DNA of 64,000 nt from Sphingomonas sp. TDK1 (GTDB lineage: Bacteria > Pseudomonadota > Alphaproteobacteria > Sphingomonadales > Sphingomonadaceae): NCBI RefSeq assembly GCF_001650735.1, contig NZ_LXVY01000005.1, forward strand, positions 1 through 64,000, read 5' to 3'. A model generated the notes under the pieces. It was given only the letters and a program-made list of their open reading frames with translations. It searched no databases and had not been told where the DNA came from. How positions within the stretch are numbered: the stretch's first letter is position 1; each line of letters begins with the position of its first letter. Below, in pieces: positions 48,502 through 57,824 of the stretch. Both the position numbers and the translations under genes were made by a program.

Positions 48502-49811
48502 CGGTCTTTCCCGTTCTGGTTCATCGCATCGAGCGCGGGCGGCACCGGACCGCCTGTCGCCCAGTCGAGCAGTTCGATTGTATGGACGACCGGGGTTTTG
48601 GTCCGGGTTCCGATCTGCATCGCGCAGCCGATGTTCCCGGCGGCGATGACCGGCGCGCCGAGCCGTTCGAGTTGGGCGACCTTCCGCGCGCCCAACTGGC
48701 CGGCGATCTCGGCCTGCAGGATATTGTAGGTGCCGGCCGAGCCGCAGCACAGATGCGCTTCGGCCGGTGTCACGACGGTGAAGCCGGCTTGCGTCAGCAG
48801 CGCCTTGGGGGCGTCCGTGACTTTCTGGCCGTGCTGCAGCGAGCAGGCGGCGTGATAGGCAACCGCCATGTCGCGTGGCTGTGCCGACGGCAGGCCGATC
48901 TCGGCCAAGAACTCCGTGACGTCGCGCGCCAGTGCGGAGACCCGCTCGGCCTTCGCCGCATAGGCTGCGTCGTTGCGCAGCATGAAGCCATAATCCTTGA
49001 TCGTCGTGCCGCAGCCCGAGGTGGTCACGATGATCGCGCGCAGCCCGCCTGCCTCGATCTCGCGCGTCCAGGCGTCGACATTCCTGCGTGCCGCGTCGAG
49101 GGCTGCCGCCTCCCGTCCCATGTGATGGACAAGCGCGCCGCAGCAGACCTCGCCCGATGCGAAGGTCACGTCATAGCCGCACCGGTTGAGAAGCCGTACC
49201 GTTGCCGCGCGAATCTCGGGGCGGAGCGAGGGTTCGGCACAGCCCTGGAGCAGGGCGACACGCCCCCGCGCGCGCGGCACCGGCGAGGACTGCGCCAACG
49301 AGGCGGGCGGTGTCGTTCGCGGGGCCAGATCGAGCATCGCTACCATGGGTGCGAAGGCGTTGAAGCGCGCAAGAACGGAGCGAAGCGGCCTTGCCAAGGC
49401 CGCGAGCCGCAACGCAGCGCGGAAGCGGCGCGGACTGGGCAGAACGAGTGCCAGCAGGCTTCGATAGAGCCGCTGCGACAAGGGGCGTCGATAGCGCGCC
49501 TCGATATAGGCCCGCGCATGATCCACCAGGTGCATATAGTGCACCCCCGAGGGGCAGGTCGTCATGCACGACAGGCAGGACAGGCAGCGATCGATGTGCT
49601 TGACGACCTTTTCGGTGGGCTCCCGCTCGTTTTCGAGCATATCCTTCATCAGATAGATGCGCCCGCGCGGCGAATCCAGCTCATCGCCCAGCAGCGTGTA
49701 GGTCGGGCAGGTCGCGGTGCAGAAGCCGCAATGCACGCATTTGCGGACGATCGATTCGGATGCGCGCATCGCCGGATCGGCGAGGCTCGCCGGCGAGAAG
49801 TTAGTCTGCAT
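48498..49811 (-). CDS. glcF: Glycolate oxidase iron-sulfur subunit
   Basis: 437 residues from ATG 49811. Two 4Fe-4S motifs are visible, CVHCGFCTATCPTY and CLSCLSCMTTCPSG, followed by two CCG domains (GEVCCGALVHHMG and AHLCCGSAGTYN). It passes electrons from the GlcD/GlcE flavoproteins to the membrane quinone pool. It overlaps glcE by 11 bases and the glcG-like gene by four. The longer open frame upstream of 49811 is the shadow of glcE. Confidence 0.93.
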   Translation of the reverse strand: MQTNFSPASLADPAMRASESIVRKCVHCGFCTATCPTYTLLGDELDSPRGRIYLMKDMLENEREPTEKVVKHIDRCLSCLSCMTTCPSGVHYMHLVDHARAYIEARYRRPLSQRLYRSLLALVLPSPRRFRAALRLAALARPLRSVLARFNAFAPMVAMLDLAPRTTPPASLAQSSPVPRARGRVALLQGCAEPSLRPEIRAATVRLLNRCGYDVTFASGEVCCGALVHHMGREAAALDAARRNVDAWTREIEAGGLRAIIVTTSGCGTTIKDYGFMLRNDAAYAAKAERVSALARDVTEFLAEIGLPSAQPRDMAVAYHAACSLQHGQKVTDAPKALLTQAGFTVVTPAEAHLCCGSAGTYNILQAEIAGQLGARKVAQLERLGAPVIAAGNIGCAMQIGTRTKTPVVHTIELLDWATGGPVPPALDAMNQNGKDR

Positions 49812-50961
49812 GCGCCGGCTCCCCGTCCAGGAAACGGCCCGTCTCGAACACGCCGTCGGGATCGAACGCCCGGCGAACCCGCGCTTCCAGCGCCGCGACG
49901 CCCGGTGCGCGCGGATGCTGCGCGGGAATCGTCGCCCGCACGGCATGGGGTGCACGAAGCAACAGCGCCTCTCCATCCGCCGCGCGTGCGATCGAGCGGA
50001 CCGGCACGACAGGATCGTCCAGGCTCGCCCAGATCCGCCCCCCGCCCCAGTCCAGCGCGAGGCGCCGCGCATGGGGGGCAAGTCTCGCCGCAACCTCCGG
50101 TGCGCACCGCGGACCGACATGGATGCACCAAAGCATCGCGCCATCGAGACCGGATCCGGTCCCGGCCTGCCGCCACAACGCATTCGCCATGTCTTCTTCC
50201 AATCGCTGCAGGGGACCGAACTCACGCAGCATTTGCGAAAGCAGGGCGCAGCGCGCGACGACCGAAGGCTCGAAGCCGGCGACGCGGAAAAGCGTCGCTC
50301 CATCGGGGTGGCGGGCGGCAGCCGAGACTTCCGCATGGCTGCCCAGCGCGCGCATCATCGCAGTGCACGAAGCCGCAGGGCCGAGCCCATCCAATCGCAA
50401 GGTGACCGACACCCTTGGACGGGGCAGGACCTTGAGCGTCAGTTCGGTCAGCGCGACGAGGCGCCCCCAGCTTCCCGCGACGAGCTTGGACAGATCGAAG
50501 CCGGTGACGTTCTTCACCACCTTGCCGCCCGCGACGAAGACCTCTGATCGTCCGGATACCGCCGTGAACCCCAGAAGATGATCGCGCGCGCTACCGGCAG
50601 TCACCCGCCCCGATCCCGCCACCCCGGCAGCGATCACGCCACCGATGGTCGCGGCACCGGCAGGCGCGCCGAACAACGGCCCGTGGTCGAACGGTTCGAA
50701 CGCCAGCATCTGCCGCTCCGCAGCGACCAGTGCCTCCACCTCGGCCAACGGGGTTCCAGCCCGCACCGTGAGCACCAGTTCGGCGGGATCATAAGCGACC
50801 ACCCCCGACAATCCGGTGGTGCGAACGATGCGCGCCTCGCGCGGCGCACCGATCCGCGCCTTGCTGCCGCCGCCACGGATCTCGACGCGCACGCCGTCGC
50901 GCTTCGCGTCGGCGATCGCGTCGCACAGTTGCTCGGCGCTGTCGGGCTGAACCTGATTCAT
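49801..50961 (-). CDS. glcE: Glycolate oxidase FAD-binding subunit
   Basis: 386 residues from ATG 50961. The N-terminal FAD_binding_4 domain reads RVEIRGGGSKARIGAP, AELVLTVRAGTPLAEVEALVAAERQMLAFEP and ATIGGVIAAGVAGSGRVTAGSARDHLLG. It is shorter than GlcD and is its usual partner. The start overlaps the glcD stop (TGATG). Product: subunit of the glycolate/D-lactate-type dehydrogenase complex. Confidence 0.92.
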   Translation of the reverse strand: MNQVQPDSAEQLCDAIADAKRDGVRVEIRGGGSKARIGAPREARIVRTTGLSGVVAYDPAELVLTVRAGTPLAEVEALVAAERQMLAFEPFDHGPLFGAPAGAATIGGVIAAGVAGSGRVTAGSARDHLLGFTAVSGRSEVFVAGGKVVKNVTGFDLSKLVAGSWGRLVALTELTLKVLPRPRVSVTLRLDGLGPAASCTAMMRALGSHAEVSAAARHPDGATLFRVAGFEPSVVARCALLSQMLREFGPLQRLEEDMANALWRQAGTGSGLDGAMLWCIHVGPRCAPEVAARLAPHARRLALDWGGGRIWASLDDPVVPVRSIARAADGEALLLRAPHAVRATIPAQHPRAPGVAALEARVRRAFDPDGVFETGRFLDGEPAHAD

Positions 50962-52454
50962 CAGAACCGCGGAATGTCGGGAAAGGCGTGCCGGCCGCCA
51001 TGAACATGAACGCGGCCGAGTTCGGCGCAGCGATGGAGGCGCGGAAAGACCTTGCCGGGGTTGAGCAGAAGCTGCGGATCGAAGGCACACTTCAGCCGCT
51101 GTTGCTGCTGGAGGTCGATCTCGCTGAACATCGCGGGCATCAGATCGCGCTTTTCCACGCCCACCCCATGCTCGCCCGTCAGGACCCCGCCCATTTCGAC
51201 GCAGAGGCGCAGAATGTCGTTTCCGAATGCCTCGGCCTTGGCCAGTTCGCCGGGCCGATTGGCATCGTACAAGATCAGCGGGTGGAGATTGCCGTCGCCG
51301 GCATGGAACACGTTGGCGACACCCAGGCCATAATGCGCGGAGAGTTCCTCCATGCGACGCAGGACGTCGGGCAAGCGGCGGCGCGGAATCGTGCCGTCCA
51401 TGCAGTAATAATCCGGCGCCAGTCGCCCCACCGCCGGAAAGGCCGCCTTGCGCCCCGCCCAGAATGCGAGCCGCTCCACCTCGCTGTTGGAGATCCGACG
51501 GGTGACGGCGCCGTTCTCGTCGGCAATGCGGTCGATCTCGACGATCAGATGGTCGCATTCCGCTGCGGGACCGTCCACTTCGACGATCAGCAAGGCGCCG
51601 ACGTCGAGCGGATAGCCGACGTTGACGAACGCTTCCGCCGCATGAATCGCCGGCTTGTCCATCATTTCCATGCCCGCGGGGATGATGCCCTCGGCGATAA
51701 CCTGCGCCACGCACGCGCCGGCCTGTTCGGCATCGGGAAACCCCAGCAGGATCGCCCGTGCCCGTTCCGGCTTGGGCAGGATGCGGACGGTGACTTCGGT
51801 GACGACGCCCAACAGCCCTTCCGATCCGACGACAACCCCCAGAAGATCCAGGCCTGCGGGGTCGAGATGGCGCCCGCCCAGGCGTACGATCTCGCCGTCC
51901 ATCAGCACCAGCTCGACGCCCAGCACGTTGTTGGTCGTGAGGCCATATTTCAGGCAGTGCACACCTCCCGAATTCTCGGCGACATTACCGCCGATCGAGC
52001 AGGCGATCTGACTGGACGGATCGGGTGCGTAATAGAATCCGGCGCCCTCCACCGCTTGTGTTATCGCAAGGTTGGTCACCCCCGGCTGGACGACTGCGAT
52101 GCGCTCGTCATAGTCGATGTCGAGCACCTTCTTGAACTTGCCCATGCCGAGCAGCACCGCGTCGGCGAGCGGCAAGGCACCTCCCGACAGGGACGTGCCG
52201 GCCCCGCGCGGCACCACCTTTACGCCTTGCGCATGGCACCAGCGCAAAATCGCCGAAACCTGCTCGACGGAGTCCGGCAGCACCACCACCAGCGGCGGTT
52301 GCCGATAGGCGGTCAGTCCATCGGATTCATAGGGCCGCAGCGCGTCGGGATCGTCGATCACGCCATCCCCGGGGACGATGGCGCGCAGCGCCGCCGCGAT
52401 CGCGTCCCGATTCTTCAAGGCCGTTGCGTCTGGTACCGGCATCACGATCGACAT
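50961..52454 (-). CDS. glcD: Glycolate oxidase catalytic subunit
   Basis: 497 residues. FAD_binding_4 motifs: VKVVPRGAGTSLSGGALPLADAVLLGMGKFKKVLDIDYDERIAVVQPGVTNLAI and SSQIACSIGGNVAENSGGVHCLKYGLTTNNVLGVELV. The FAD-oxidase C-terminal domain includes ANVFHAGDGNLHPLILYD and TGEHGVGVEKR, with metal-binding His. It oxidises glycolate or a related 2-hydroxy acid to the 2-oxo acid. First gene of glcDEF plus glcG-like. D-lactate is an alternative substrate; the three-subunit arrangement favours glycolate. Confidence 0.93.
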   Translation of the reverse strand: MSIVMPVPDATALKNRDAIAAALRAIVPGDGVIDDPDALRPYESDGLTAYRQPPLVVVLPDSVEQVSAILRWCHAQGVKVVPRGAGTSLSGGALPLADAVLLGMGKFKKVLDIDYDERIAVVQPGVTNLAITQAVEGAGFYYAPDPSSQIACSIGGNVAENSGGVHCLKYGLTTNNVLGVELVLMDGEIVRLGGRHLDPAGLDLLGVVVGSEGLLGVVTEVTVRILPKPERARAILLGFPDAEQAGACVAQVIAEGIIPAGMEMMDKPAIHAAEAFVNVGYPLDVGALLIVEVDGPAAECDHLIVEIDRIADENGAVTRRISNSEVERLAFWAGRKAAFPAVGRLAPDYYCMDGTIPRRRLPDVLRRMEELSAHYGLGVANVFHAGDGNLHPLILYDANRPGELAKAEAFGNDILRLCVEMGGVLTGEHGVGVEKRDLMPAMFSEIDLQQQQRLKCAFDPQLLLNPGKVFPRLHRCAELGRVHVHGGRHAFPDIPRF

Positions 52455-52813
52455 CAGGCGCCTCCGCTCCCCGGCGGCGACACGCCTGCCGAGCCGAGGC
52501 CGGGGAGATGCGTACAGCCTTCTACCCTATCGTCGATCGCCCGCACGTTGATTTTCCCCTCCGGCGCCCAAGCGCCCTGATCCACGATGCGAGATCTAAT
52601 TGCATTTTCTGCCGTTCGATAGATATAAAGTGCATGTTCGTCGCTTCCGCCGAAGCAACGGGCCCGTTCCTTGGCGGCAACGGCGGCGGAGCGAAGCCGG
52701 TGTGACGCATGCATCACATCCGTGTCGCGGGAGCCCATCGCAGTTGGGGGCGCCGTTCTAAAGACGCCGGGACGCGCATCGCGCGCACCCCGGCAGCAGA
52801 GCAGGGAGAGACG
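52455..52813. other. Divergent control region, glcDEF / beta-oxidation operon
   Basis: 359 bases without a supportable gene. A candidate rightward sigma-70 promoter is TTGCAT (52600-52605) with GATATA (52622-52627) at 16-base spacing, in a short A/T-rich island. Two long operons leave in opposite directions, so they may share a regulator. Confidence 0.5.
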
Positions 52814-54892
52814 ATGGCTACGGTCCAATATGATGTCGAAGGCTCGGTAGCCGTACTGTCGGTCGACTATCCCCCCGTGAACGCCCTGAGCGCAGCGGTA
52901 CGGGTCGATCTGGGCCACGCGCTGGAACGCGCGGCTGCGGACCCGGCCGTCGACGCCATCGTCCTCCTCGGGAGCGGCAAGACGTTCGTCGCCGGCGCGG
53001 ACATCACCGAACTGGGTACCGACAAGTCGCAGGTCCGGCCCAAGCTTACCGACATCCAGGCCAGCCTCGATTCGTTTCGCAAGCCCGTGGTCGCGGCGAT
53101 CCACGGCACCGCCCTCGGTGGCGGCCTCGAACTGGCGCTGGCCGCCACCGCACGCGTCGCCGTCGCGGGCGCGAAGGTCGGGCTGCCCGAGGTCAATCTC
53201 GGGATTCTGCCCGGCGCAGGCGGAACGCAGCGCCTGCCGCGGCTCGCCGGGGTCGAAGCGGCCATCGAGATCATCACCACCGGCAAGCAGTTGACGGCGG
53301 AGCAGGCGCGCGAACTCGGCATTCTCGATGCCGTTGTCGATGATCTTCGCGCCGGTGCCGTCGCGTTCGCGCGCGCCATGGTGGCGTCGGGCCGGCCCAC
53401 CCTTCCCGTCATCGCGCGGGACGGCAAGGTGACGGGCATAGGGGCCGAACTGTTCGCCGAAGCCCGCAACAAGGTGGCAAAAAAGGCCCGCGGCAAGATT
53501 GCCCCGCTGGTGGCGATCGATTGCATCGAAGCAGCCTGCACCATGCCCGCCGGTGACGCACTGGCGCTGGAAACGCGCAAGTTCCAGGAACTGTTCGCAA
53601 GCGATCAGCGCAAGGCACTGATGTACTATTTCTTCGCAGAGCGCGAAGCGCGCAAGGTTCCCGGCATCGACGCGCAACCGAAACCGGTGCGCACCGCCGC
53701 CGTGATCGGCGCCGGCACGATGGGCGCCGGGATCGCCATGGTCTTCGCCAATGCCGGTATAGACGTCTGGCTTGCCGATATCAGCGATGTCGCGATCGCG
53801 AAGGGAATGGCGACGATCCGTCGTACCTATGAGACCTCGGTCGGTCGGGGCTCCCTCGCGCCATCGGCGATGGAACGCGCCTTGTCGCGCATCCGCTCGA
53901 CGACCGATTATGCGACCTTCGCGCATGCCGATCTGGTCGTCGAGGCCGCGTTCGAGCGGATGGACATCAAACGGGAGATCTTCGCGAAGCTCGATGTGGT
54001 GATGCGTCCCGGCGCGATCCTCGCCACCAACACCTCGTCGCTGAACATCGACGACATCGCCGCCGCCACCACCCGTCCGCAGGACGTTGTCGGCGTGCAT
54101 TTCTTCTCTCCGGCCAATGTCATGAAGCTGCAGGAGAATATCCGCGGCGCGGCGACGTCGGACGAAACGATCGCCACGGTCATGGCGCTGGGCAAGACGC
54201 TCGGCAAGAACGTCGTGCTCGCCGGGAACTGCGACGGCTTCATCGGCAACCGGATGCTGCAATATTACACCGGCGAAGCCGAATTCCTGATGGAACAAGG
54301 CGCGACGCCCGAACAGATCGATCGGGTGGCGGAACGGTTCGGCATGCCGATGGGCCCCATCTCGATGCGGGACATGAGCGGCCTCGACGTTGGCGTTCTC
54401 GTACGCAAGGCGCGCTTGGCGTCGCTGCCCGCAGGCGAGCGCTTTTCCCCGATCCTCGAACGGCTGGTGGAACAAGGGCGCCTTGGCATGAAGGCAGGCA
54501 AGGGCTTCTATCGCTACGAAGGACGCGACAAGCAGCTCGACCCGGAAACCGACGCGATCATCGCGGCCGTTTCGAAGGACTTCGGTATCACGCGGCGCCC
54601 CTTCTCCGATGACGAAATCGAATTCCGTCTGTTCGCCCCGCTGGTCAATGAAGGCGCGAAGGAACTGGAGGACGGCACAGCCTTGCGCGCCAGCGATATC
54701 GATGTTGCCTGGGTCAATGGCTATGGCTTCCCCGCCCACAAGGGCGGACCGATGTTCTGGGGCGAACAGGTCGGCCTGGAACGCATCTATGCGGCCGCGC
54801 TCGAGGCGGCACGGCGCAACGGCCCGCGCTGGGGACCGGGCAAGCTTCTCGAACGGCTGGCACGCGAAGGCCGGAGCTGGAAGGACGCGTAG
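52814..54892 (+). CDS. Bifunctional enoyl-CoA hydratase/3-hydroxyacyl-CoA dehydrogenase
   Basis: 692 residues from ATG 52814 (GGGAGAG upstream). The crotonase domain (1-190) has KTFVAGADITEL, HGTALGGGLELALAA and PEVNLGILPGAGGTQRLPRLAG with both catalytic Glu regions. The NAD domain (about 295-480) has AAVIGAGTMGAGIAMVFANAG and VGVHFFSPANVMKLQEN. The C-terminal 3HCDH repeats end in VAWVNGYGFPAHKGGPMFW. This is the FadB/FadJ/peroxisomal-MFE1 architecture, doing hydration and oxidation of enoyl-CoA. First gene of the plus-strand catabolic operon. Confidence 0.93.
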   Translation: MATVQYDVEGSVAVLSVDYPPVNALSAAVRVDLGHALERAAADPAVDAIVLLGSGKTFVAGADITELGTDKSQVRPKLTDIQASLDSFRKPVVAAIHGTALGGGLELALAATARVAVAGAKVGLPEVNLGILPGAGGTQRLPRLAGVEAAIEIITTGKQLTAEQARELGILDAVVDDLRAGAVAFARAMVASGRPTLPVIARDGKVTGIGAELFAEARNKVAKKARGKIAPLVAIDCIEAACTMPAGDALALETRKFQELFASDQRKALMYYFFAEREARKVPGIDAQPKPVRTAAVIGAGTMGAGIAMVFANAGIDVWLADISDVAIAKGMATIRRTYETSVGRGSLAPSAMERALSRIRSTTDYATFAHADLVVEAAFERMDIKREIFAKLDVVMRPGAILATNTSSLNIDDIAAATTRPQDVVGVHFFSPANVMKLQENIRGAATSDETIATVMALGKTLGKNVVLAGNCDGFIGNRMLQYYTGEAEFLMEQGATPEQIDRVAERFGMPMGPISMRDMSGLDVGVLVRKARLASLPAGERFSPILERLVEQGRLGMKAGKGFYRYEGRDKQLDPETDAIIAAVSKDFGITRRPFSDDEIEFRLFAPLVNEGAKELEDGTALRASDIDVAWVNGYGFPAHKGGPMFWGEQVGLERIYAAALEAARRNGPRWGPGKLLERLAREGRSWKDA

Positions 54893-54893
54893 C

Positions 54894-57041
54894 ATGGCCA
54901 CCCGGCAAAGCCTCACGCCCTTGCTCCACCCGCGATCGGTGGCGGTCATCGGCGCATCCGGCGACGTGACCCGGATCGGCGGGCGGGCGCTGCGTCATCT
55001 CGTGCAGGTGGGATTCGAGGGCGGCATCTTCCCGGTGAACCCGACCAGAATCGAGGTCCAGGGGCTGAAAGCGTGGGCGCGCATCGAGGACATACCCACG
55101 ACGCCGGATTGTGCGATCATCGCGCTGCCCACCGGTGCGGTGCTTCCCGCCATCCAGGCCTGCGCCCGCAAGGGAGTGCGCGCGGCGGTGATCTTCAGCT
55201 CCGGCTTTGCCGAACTGGGTGCCGAAGGCGAACGGCTCCAACAGCAGATCGTCGCCGATGCCCGTGCCCATGGGATGCGCCTGCTCGGCCCCAATTGCCT
55301 GGGCGCCTATAATCTTCATGCGCGCAGCTTCCTTTCTTTCTCCGGGATCTGCGACGATGTGGCGGGGACGGCAGGCCGCCTCGGGCTCGTCAGCCAAAGC
55401 GGTGGCTATGCTGGGGAAGTCGTCAAATCCGCCGGCGATGTCGGGCTGGCGTTCGGCGTCTGGATCACGACCGGCAACGAGGCCGACATCGGACTGGGCG
55501 AAGCACTGGGATATCTCGCGACCAGCAAGGACGTCGACGTCGTGGTCGGCTATATCGAGGGCGTTCGCGATCCGGCCGCCTTTTACGAGGCGCTCGCCGC
55601 AGCGCATGCGCGCCGCAAGCCGGTCATCGTCCTCAAGGTCGGCAGAACCGATCAGGGTGCGCGGGCGGCCGCGTCGCACACTGCCTCGCTTGTCGGTTCG
55701 GACGCAGTCTACGACGCGGTATTCGCGCGTTTCGGCGTGTACCGCGCCCGCACGACAGAAGAGATGCTCGACGTGGCCTATGCCGCAAGCCGCGGACGGT
55801 TCCCCCACGGCAAGCGTCTCGCCATTCTCACCAACTCCGGCGGGATCGGCGTTCAGGCGGCGGACTTCGCTGCGGACGAGCAGTTGGAGGTAGCGGCGGT
55901 TTCCCCCGAGGTGCAGCGCGAACTGGTGGCGATTTCGCCCAATGGCGCGCCGTTCAATCCGATCGATCTGACCGGCCAGGTTGCCAACGACCCTCCGATG
56001 TTCGCGCGCGCGATCGACGCCGTGCTGGGATCAGGCGAGTTCGACATGGCCTATTGCAATGTCGGCCTGATCGCCGGTCTCCCGTTCATTGAAAAGCCCT
56101 TGCTGCACGGGCTGACGGAAGCTGCGCAGCGCTTTGCGGACCTTCCCATGGCTGTTTCGGTGACCGCCCCCGACGCGATCGTGAATGCCTATCAAGAGGC
56201 CGGCTATCTTTGCTATCGGGAGCCTGCCCGGGCCATCAAGGCATTGGCGGCACTCGCGCAGTTCCACGCCGCATGGGCCACGCCCCTGCCCCCGCGAAGC
56301 GCGCAGGGGCGCAGCCCCCGCATCGAAGCCGGCGCACGTTTCTCCGAAGCCGATGGCAAGGCATTGCTGGCTGCCATCGGCATTGCATCGCCCACCGAAT
56401 ATCTGGTCGCCGATGCAGCCGGCGCGCACGACGCCGCGCGCAGGATCAACGGCCCGGTCGCCATCAAGGTCGTATCGGCCGACATCCTGCACAAAAGCGA
56501 CGTCGGCGGCGTTGCCCTCAATGTCGCGCCGGGTTCCGCTGCGGACTGCGTTGCCGCCATGCAGGCGACCGTGAGTGCGAAATCGACAGGTCGGATCGGA
56601 GGCTATCTCGTCTCGCCGATGATCACCGAGGGGGTCGAATGTTTCGTCGGCACGCACAATGATCCGCTGTTTGGCCCGACGGTGACGTTCGGGCTGGGGG
56701 GTGTGGCGGTCGAGCTCCTGAAGGACGTGACGACCCGGCTCGCACCGGTAAGCGCGGCAGAAGCCACGGAAATGATCCGGGGAACCAGGAGCTTCCCGCT
56801 TCTCGACGGATTCCGGGGACGGCGGCGCGCCGACATTCCGGCGCTGGCCCGAGCGATCAGCGCCGTCTCGCACCTTGCTGCCGTCAATGCCGATAGCGTG
56901 CGGACGATCGAGATAAACCCGCTTCGCGTACTGGACGAGGGTAAGGGGGCAATCGCGCTCGATGCCGTGATCGAGACCCGCCCCCGCCATCCCACGCAAC
57001 CGCCCCAGGACATATCCTCGCAGGGAGAGCAACGAGCATGA
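54894..57041 (+). CDS. NDP-forming acyl-CoA synthetase (acetate--CoA ligase family)
   Basis: 715 residues. Domain order as in fused ACD/Pat-like synthetases: CoA-binding Rossmann domain (SVAVIGASGDVTRIGGRAL, 10-130), succinyl-CoA-ligase-like domains (GLVSQSGGYAGEVV; LAILTNSGGIGVQAADF) and C-terminal ATP-grasp (AIKVVSADILHKSDVGGVALNV, FGPTVTFGLGG, 490-700). It would activate a free acid to its CoA thioester with ATP and could start the pathway. ATG 54894 lies one base after the previous stop, and it overlaps the next gene by ATGA. A GNAT domain is not present, unlike in Pat. Confidence 0.9.
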   Translation: MATRQSLTPLLHPRSVAVIGASGDVTRIGGRALRHLVQVGFEGGIFPVNPTRIEVQGLKAWARIEDIPTTPDCAIIALPTGAVLPAIQACARKGVRAAVIFSSGFAELGAEGERLQQQIVADARAHGMRLLGPNCLGAYNLHARSFLSFSGICDDVAGTAGRLGLVSQSGGYAGEVVKSAGDVGLAFGVWITTGNEADIGLGEALGYLATSKDVDVVVGYIEGVRDPAAFYEALAAAHARRKPVIVLKVGRTDQGARAAASHTASLVGSDAVYDAVFARFGVYRARTTEEMLDVAYAASRGRFPHGKRLAILTNSGGIGVQAADFAADEQLEVAAVSPEVQRELVAISPNGAPFNPIDLTGQVANDPPMFARAIDAVLGSGEFDMAYCNVGLIAGLPFIEKPLLHGLTEAAQRFADLPMAVSVTAPDAIVNAYQEAGYLCYREPARAIKALAALAQFHAAWATPLPPRSAQGRSPRIEAGARFSEADGKALLAAIGIASPTEYLVADAAGAHDAARRINGPVAIKVVSADILHKSDVGGVALNVAPGSAADCVAAMQATVSAKSTGRIGGYLVSPMITEGVECFVGTHNDPLFGPTVTFGLGGVAVELLKDVTTRLAPVSAAEATEMIRGTRSFPLLDGFRGRRRADIPALARAISAVSHLAAVNADSVRTIEINPLRVLDEGKGAIALDAVIETRPRHPTQPPQDISSQGEQRA

Positions 57042-57820
57042 CTGATCTAGTGCTACGCGAGACCCGCGAGGATGTCGCCGTCCTCACGATGAACGACCCG
57101 ACCCGGCTGAATCCGCTGTCGGACGCGATGCGCGCGGCATTGCTGGAGGCGTTCGAAACCGCAGCGTTCGACGACGCCGTCCGCACGATCGTGCTCGCCG
57201 GGGCGGGCGGCAATTTCACCGCGGGCGCAGACATTCGACAGCTCCTCGTCCCCGGCGGTCCGGACCCGGCCCGCTCGCGACGACGGTTGACGCCGCTGCA
57301 TCGCCTCATCGAGCTGATTGCTGGTGGACCGAAGCCCGTCATCGCCGCCGTCGAAGGTGCCGCCTTCGGGGCGGGCTTGTCCATCGCCGCCGCGAGCGAC
57401 TTCGTCATCGCCGGCGAAGATGTTCGGTTCGGGGCCGCTTTCGGCAAGATAGGGCTCACGGCGGACTGCGGCCTGATCTGGTCGCTCCCGCAGCGCATCG
57501 GCCGAACCCTTGCCCGCGACCTCATGTTCACCGGGCGGCCGGTCAAGGGTCCGGAGGCGCTCGCGATCAGCCTGATCGACCAACTTGTTCCCCCCGGCAC
57601 CACGCTCGACGCAGCGTTGGCGAAGGCCGCCGCCTATCGCGGCGTCGCCCCGCTGGCGATCGCAGCGATGAAGTCGGCCTTTGTGCAGGGCCCGGGACCG
57701 CTGAGCGACGCCCTTGCGCTCGAACGGCAGCAACAGCCGATGTTGAGCATGACGCAGGATCATGCCGAAGGCCTGGCCGCCTTCACCGAGAAGCGCGCGG
57801 CAGGGTTCACAGGGCGTTGA
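57038..57820 (+). CDS. Enoyl-CoA hydratase/isomerase family protein (PaaG-like)
   Basis: 260 residues. Oxyanion segments GAGGNFTAGADIRQLL and EGAAFGAGLSIAAASDF, then FGKIGLTADCGLIWSLPQRIG with Asp replacing the hydratase Glu, as in PaaG-type isomerases. The C-terminus ends HAEGLAAFTEKRAAGFTGR, typical of the family. It overlaps the acyl-CoA synthetase gene by four bases. Confidence 0.87.
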   Translation: MTDLVLRETREDVAVLTMNDPTRLNPLSDAMRAALLEAFETAAFDDAVRTIVLAGAGGNFTAGADIRQLLVPGGPDPARSRRRLTPLHRLIELIAGGPKPVIAAVEGAAFGAGLSIAAASDFVIAGEDVRFGAAFGKIGLTADCGLIWSLPQRIGRTLARDLMFTGRPVKGPEALAISLIDQLVPPGTTLDAALAKAAAYRGVAPLAIAAMKSAFVQGPGPLSDALALERQQQPMLSMTQDHAEGLAAFTEKRAAGFTGR

Positions 57821-57824
57821 TGCC

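Noticed and set aside
49811..50336. N-terminal extension of the glcF frame (to 612 codons)
   Set aside because: The extra part lies inside glcE in another frame and has no GlcF-like sequence; the family start fits ATG 49811.
52454..54949. 831-codon minus-strand frame opposite the FadB-type gene
   Set aside because: It starts without a ribosome binding site and mirrors the coding periodicity of the plus-strand enzyme, which has all catalytic motifs.
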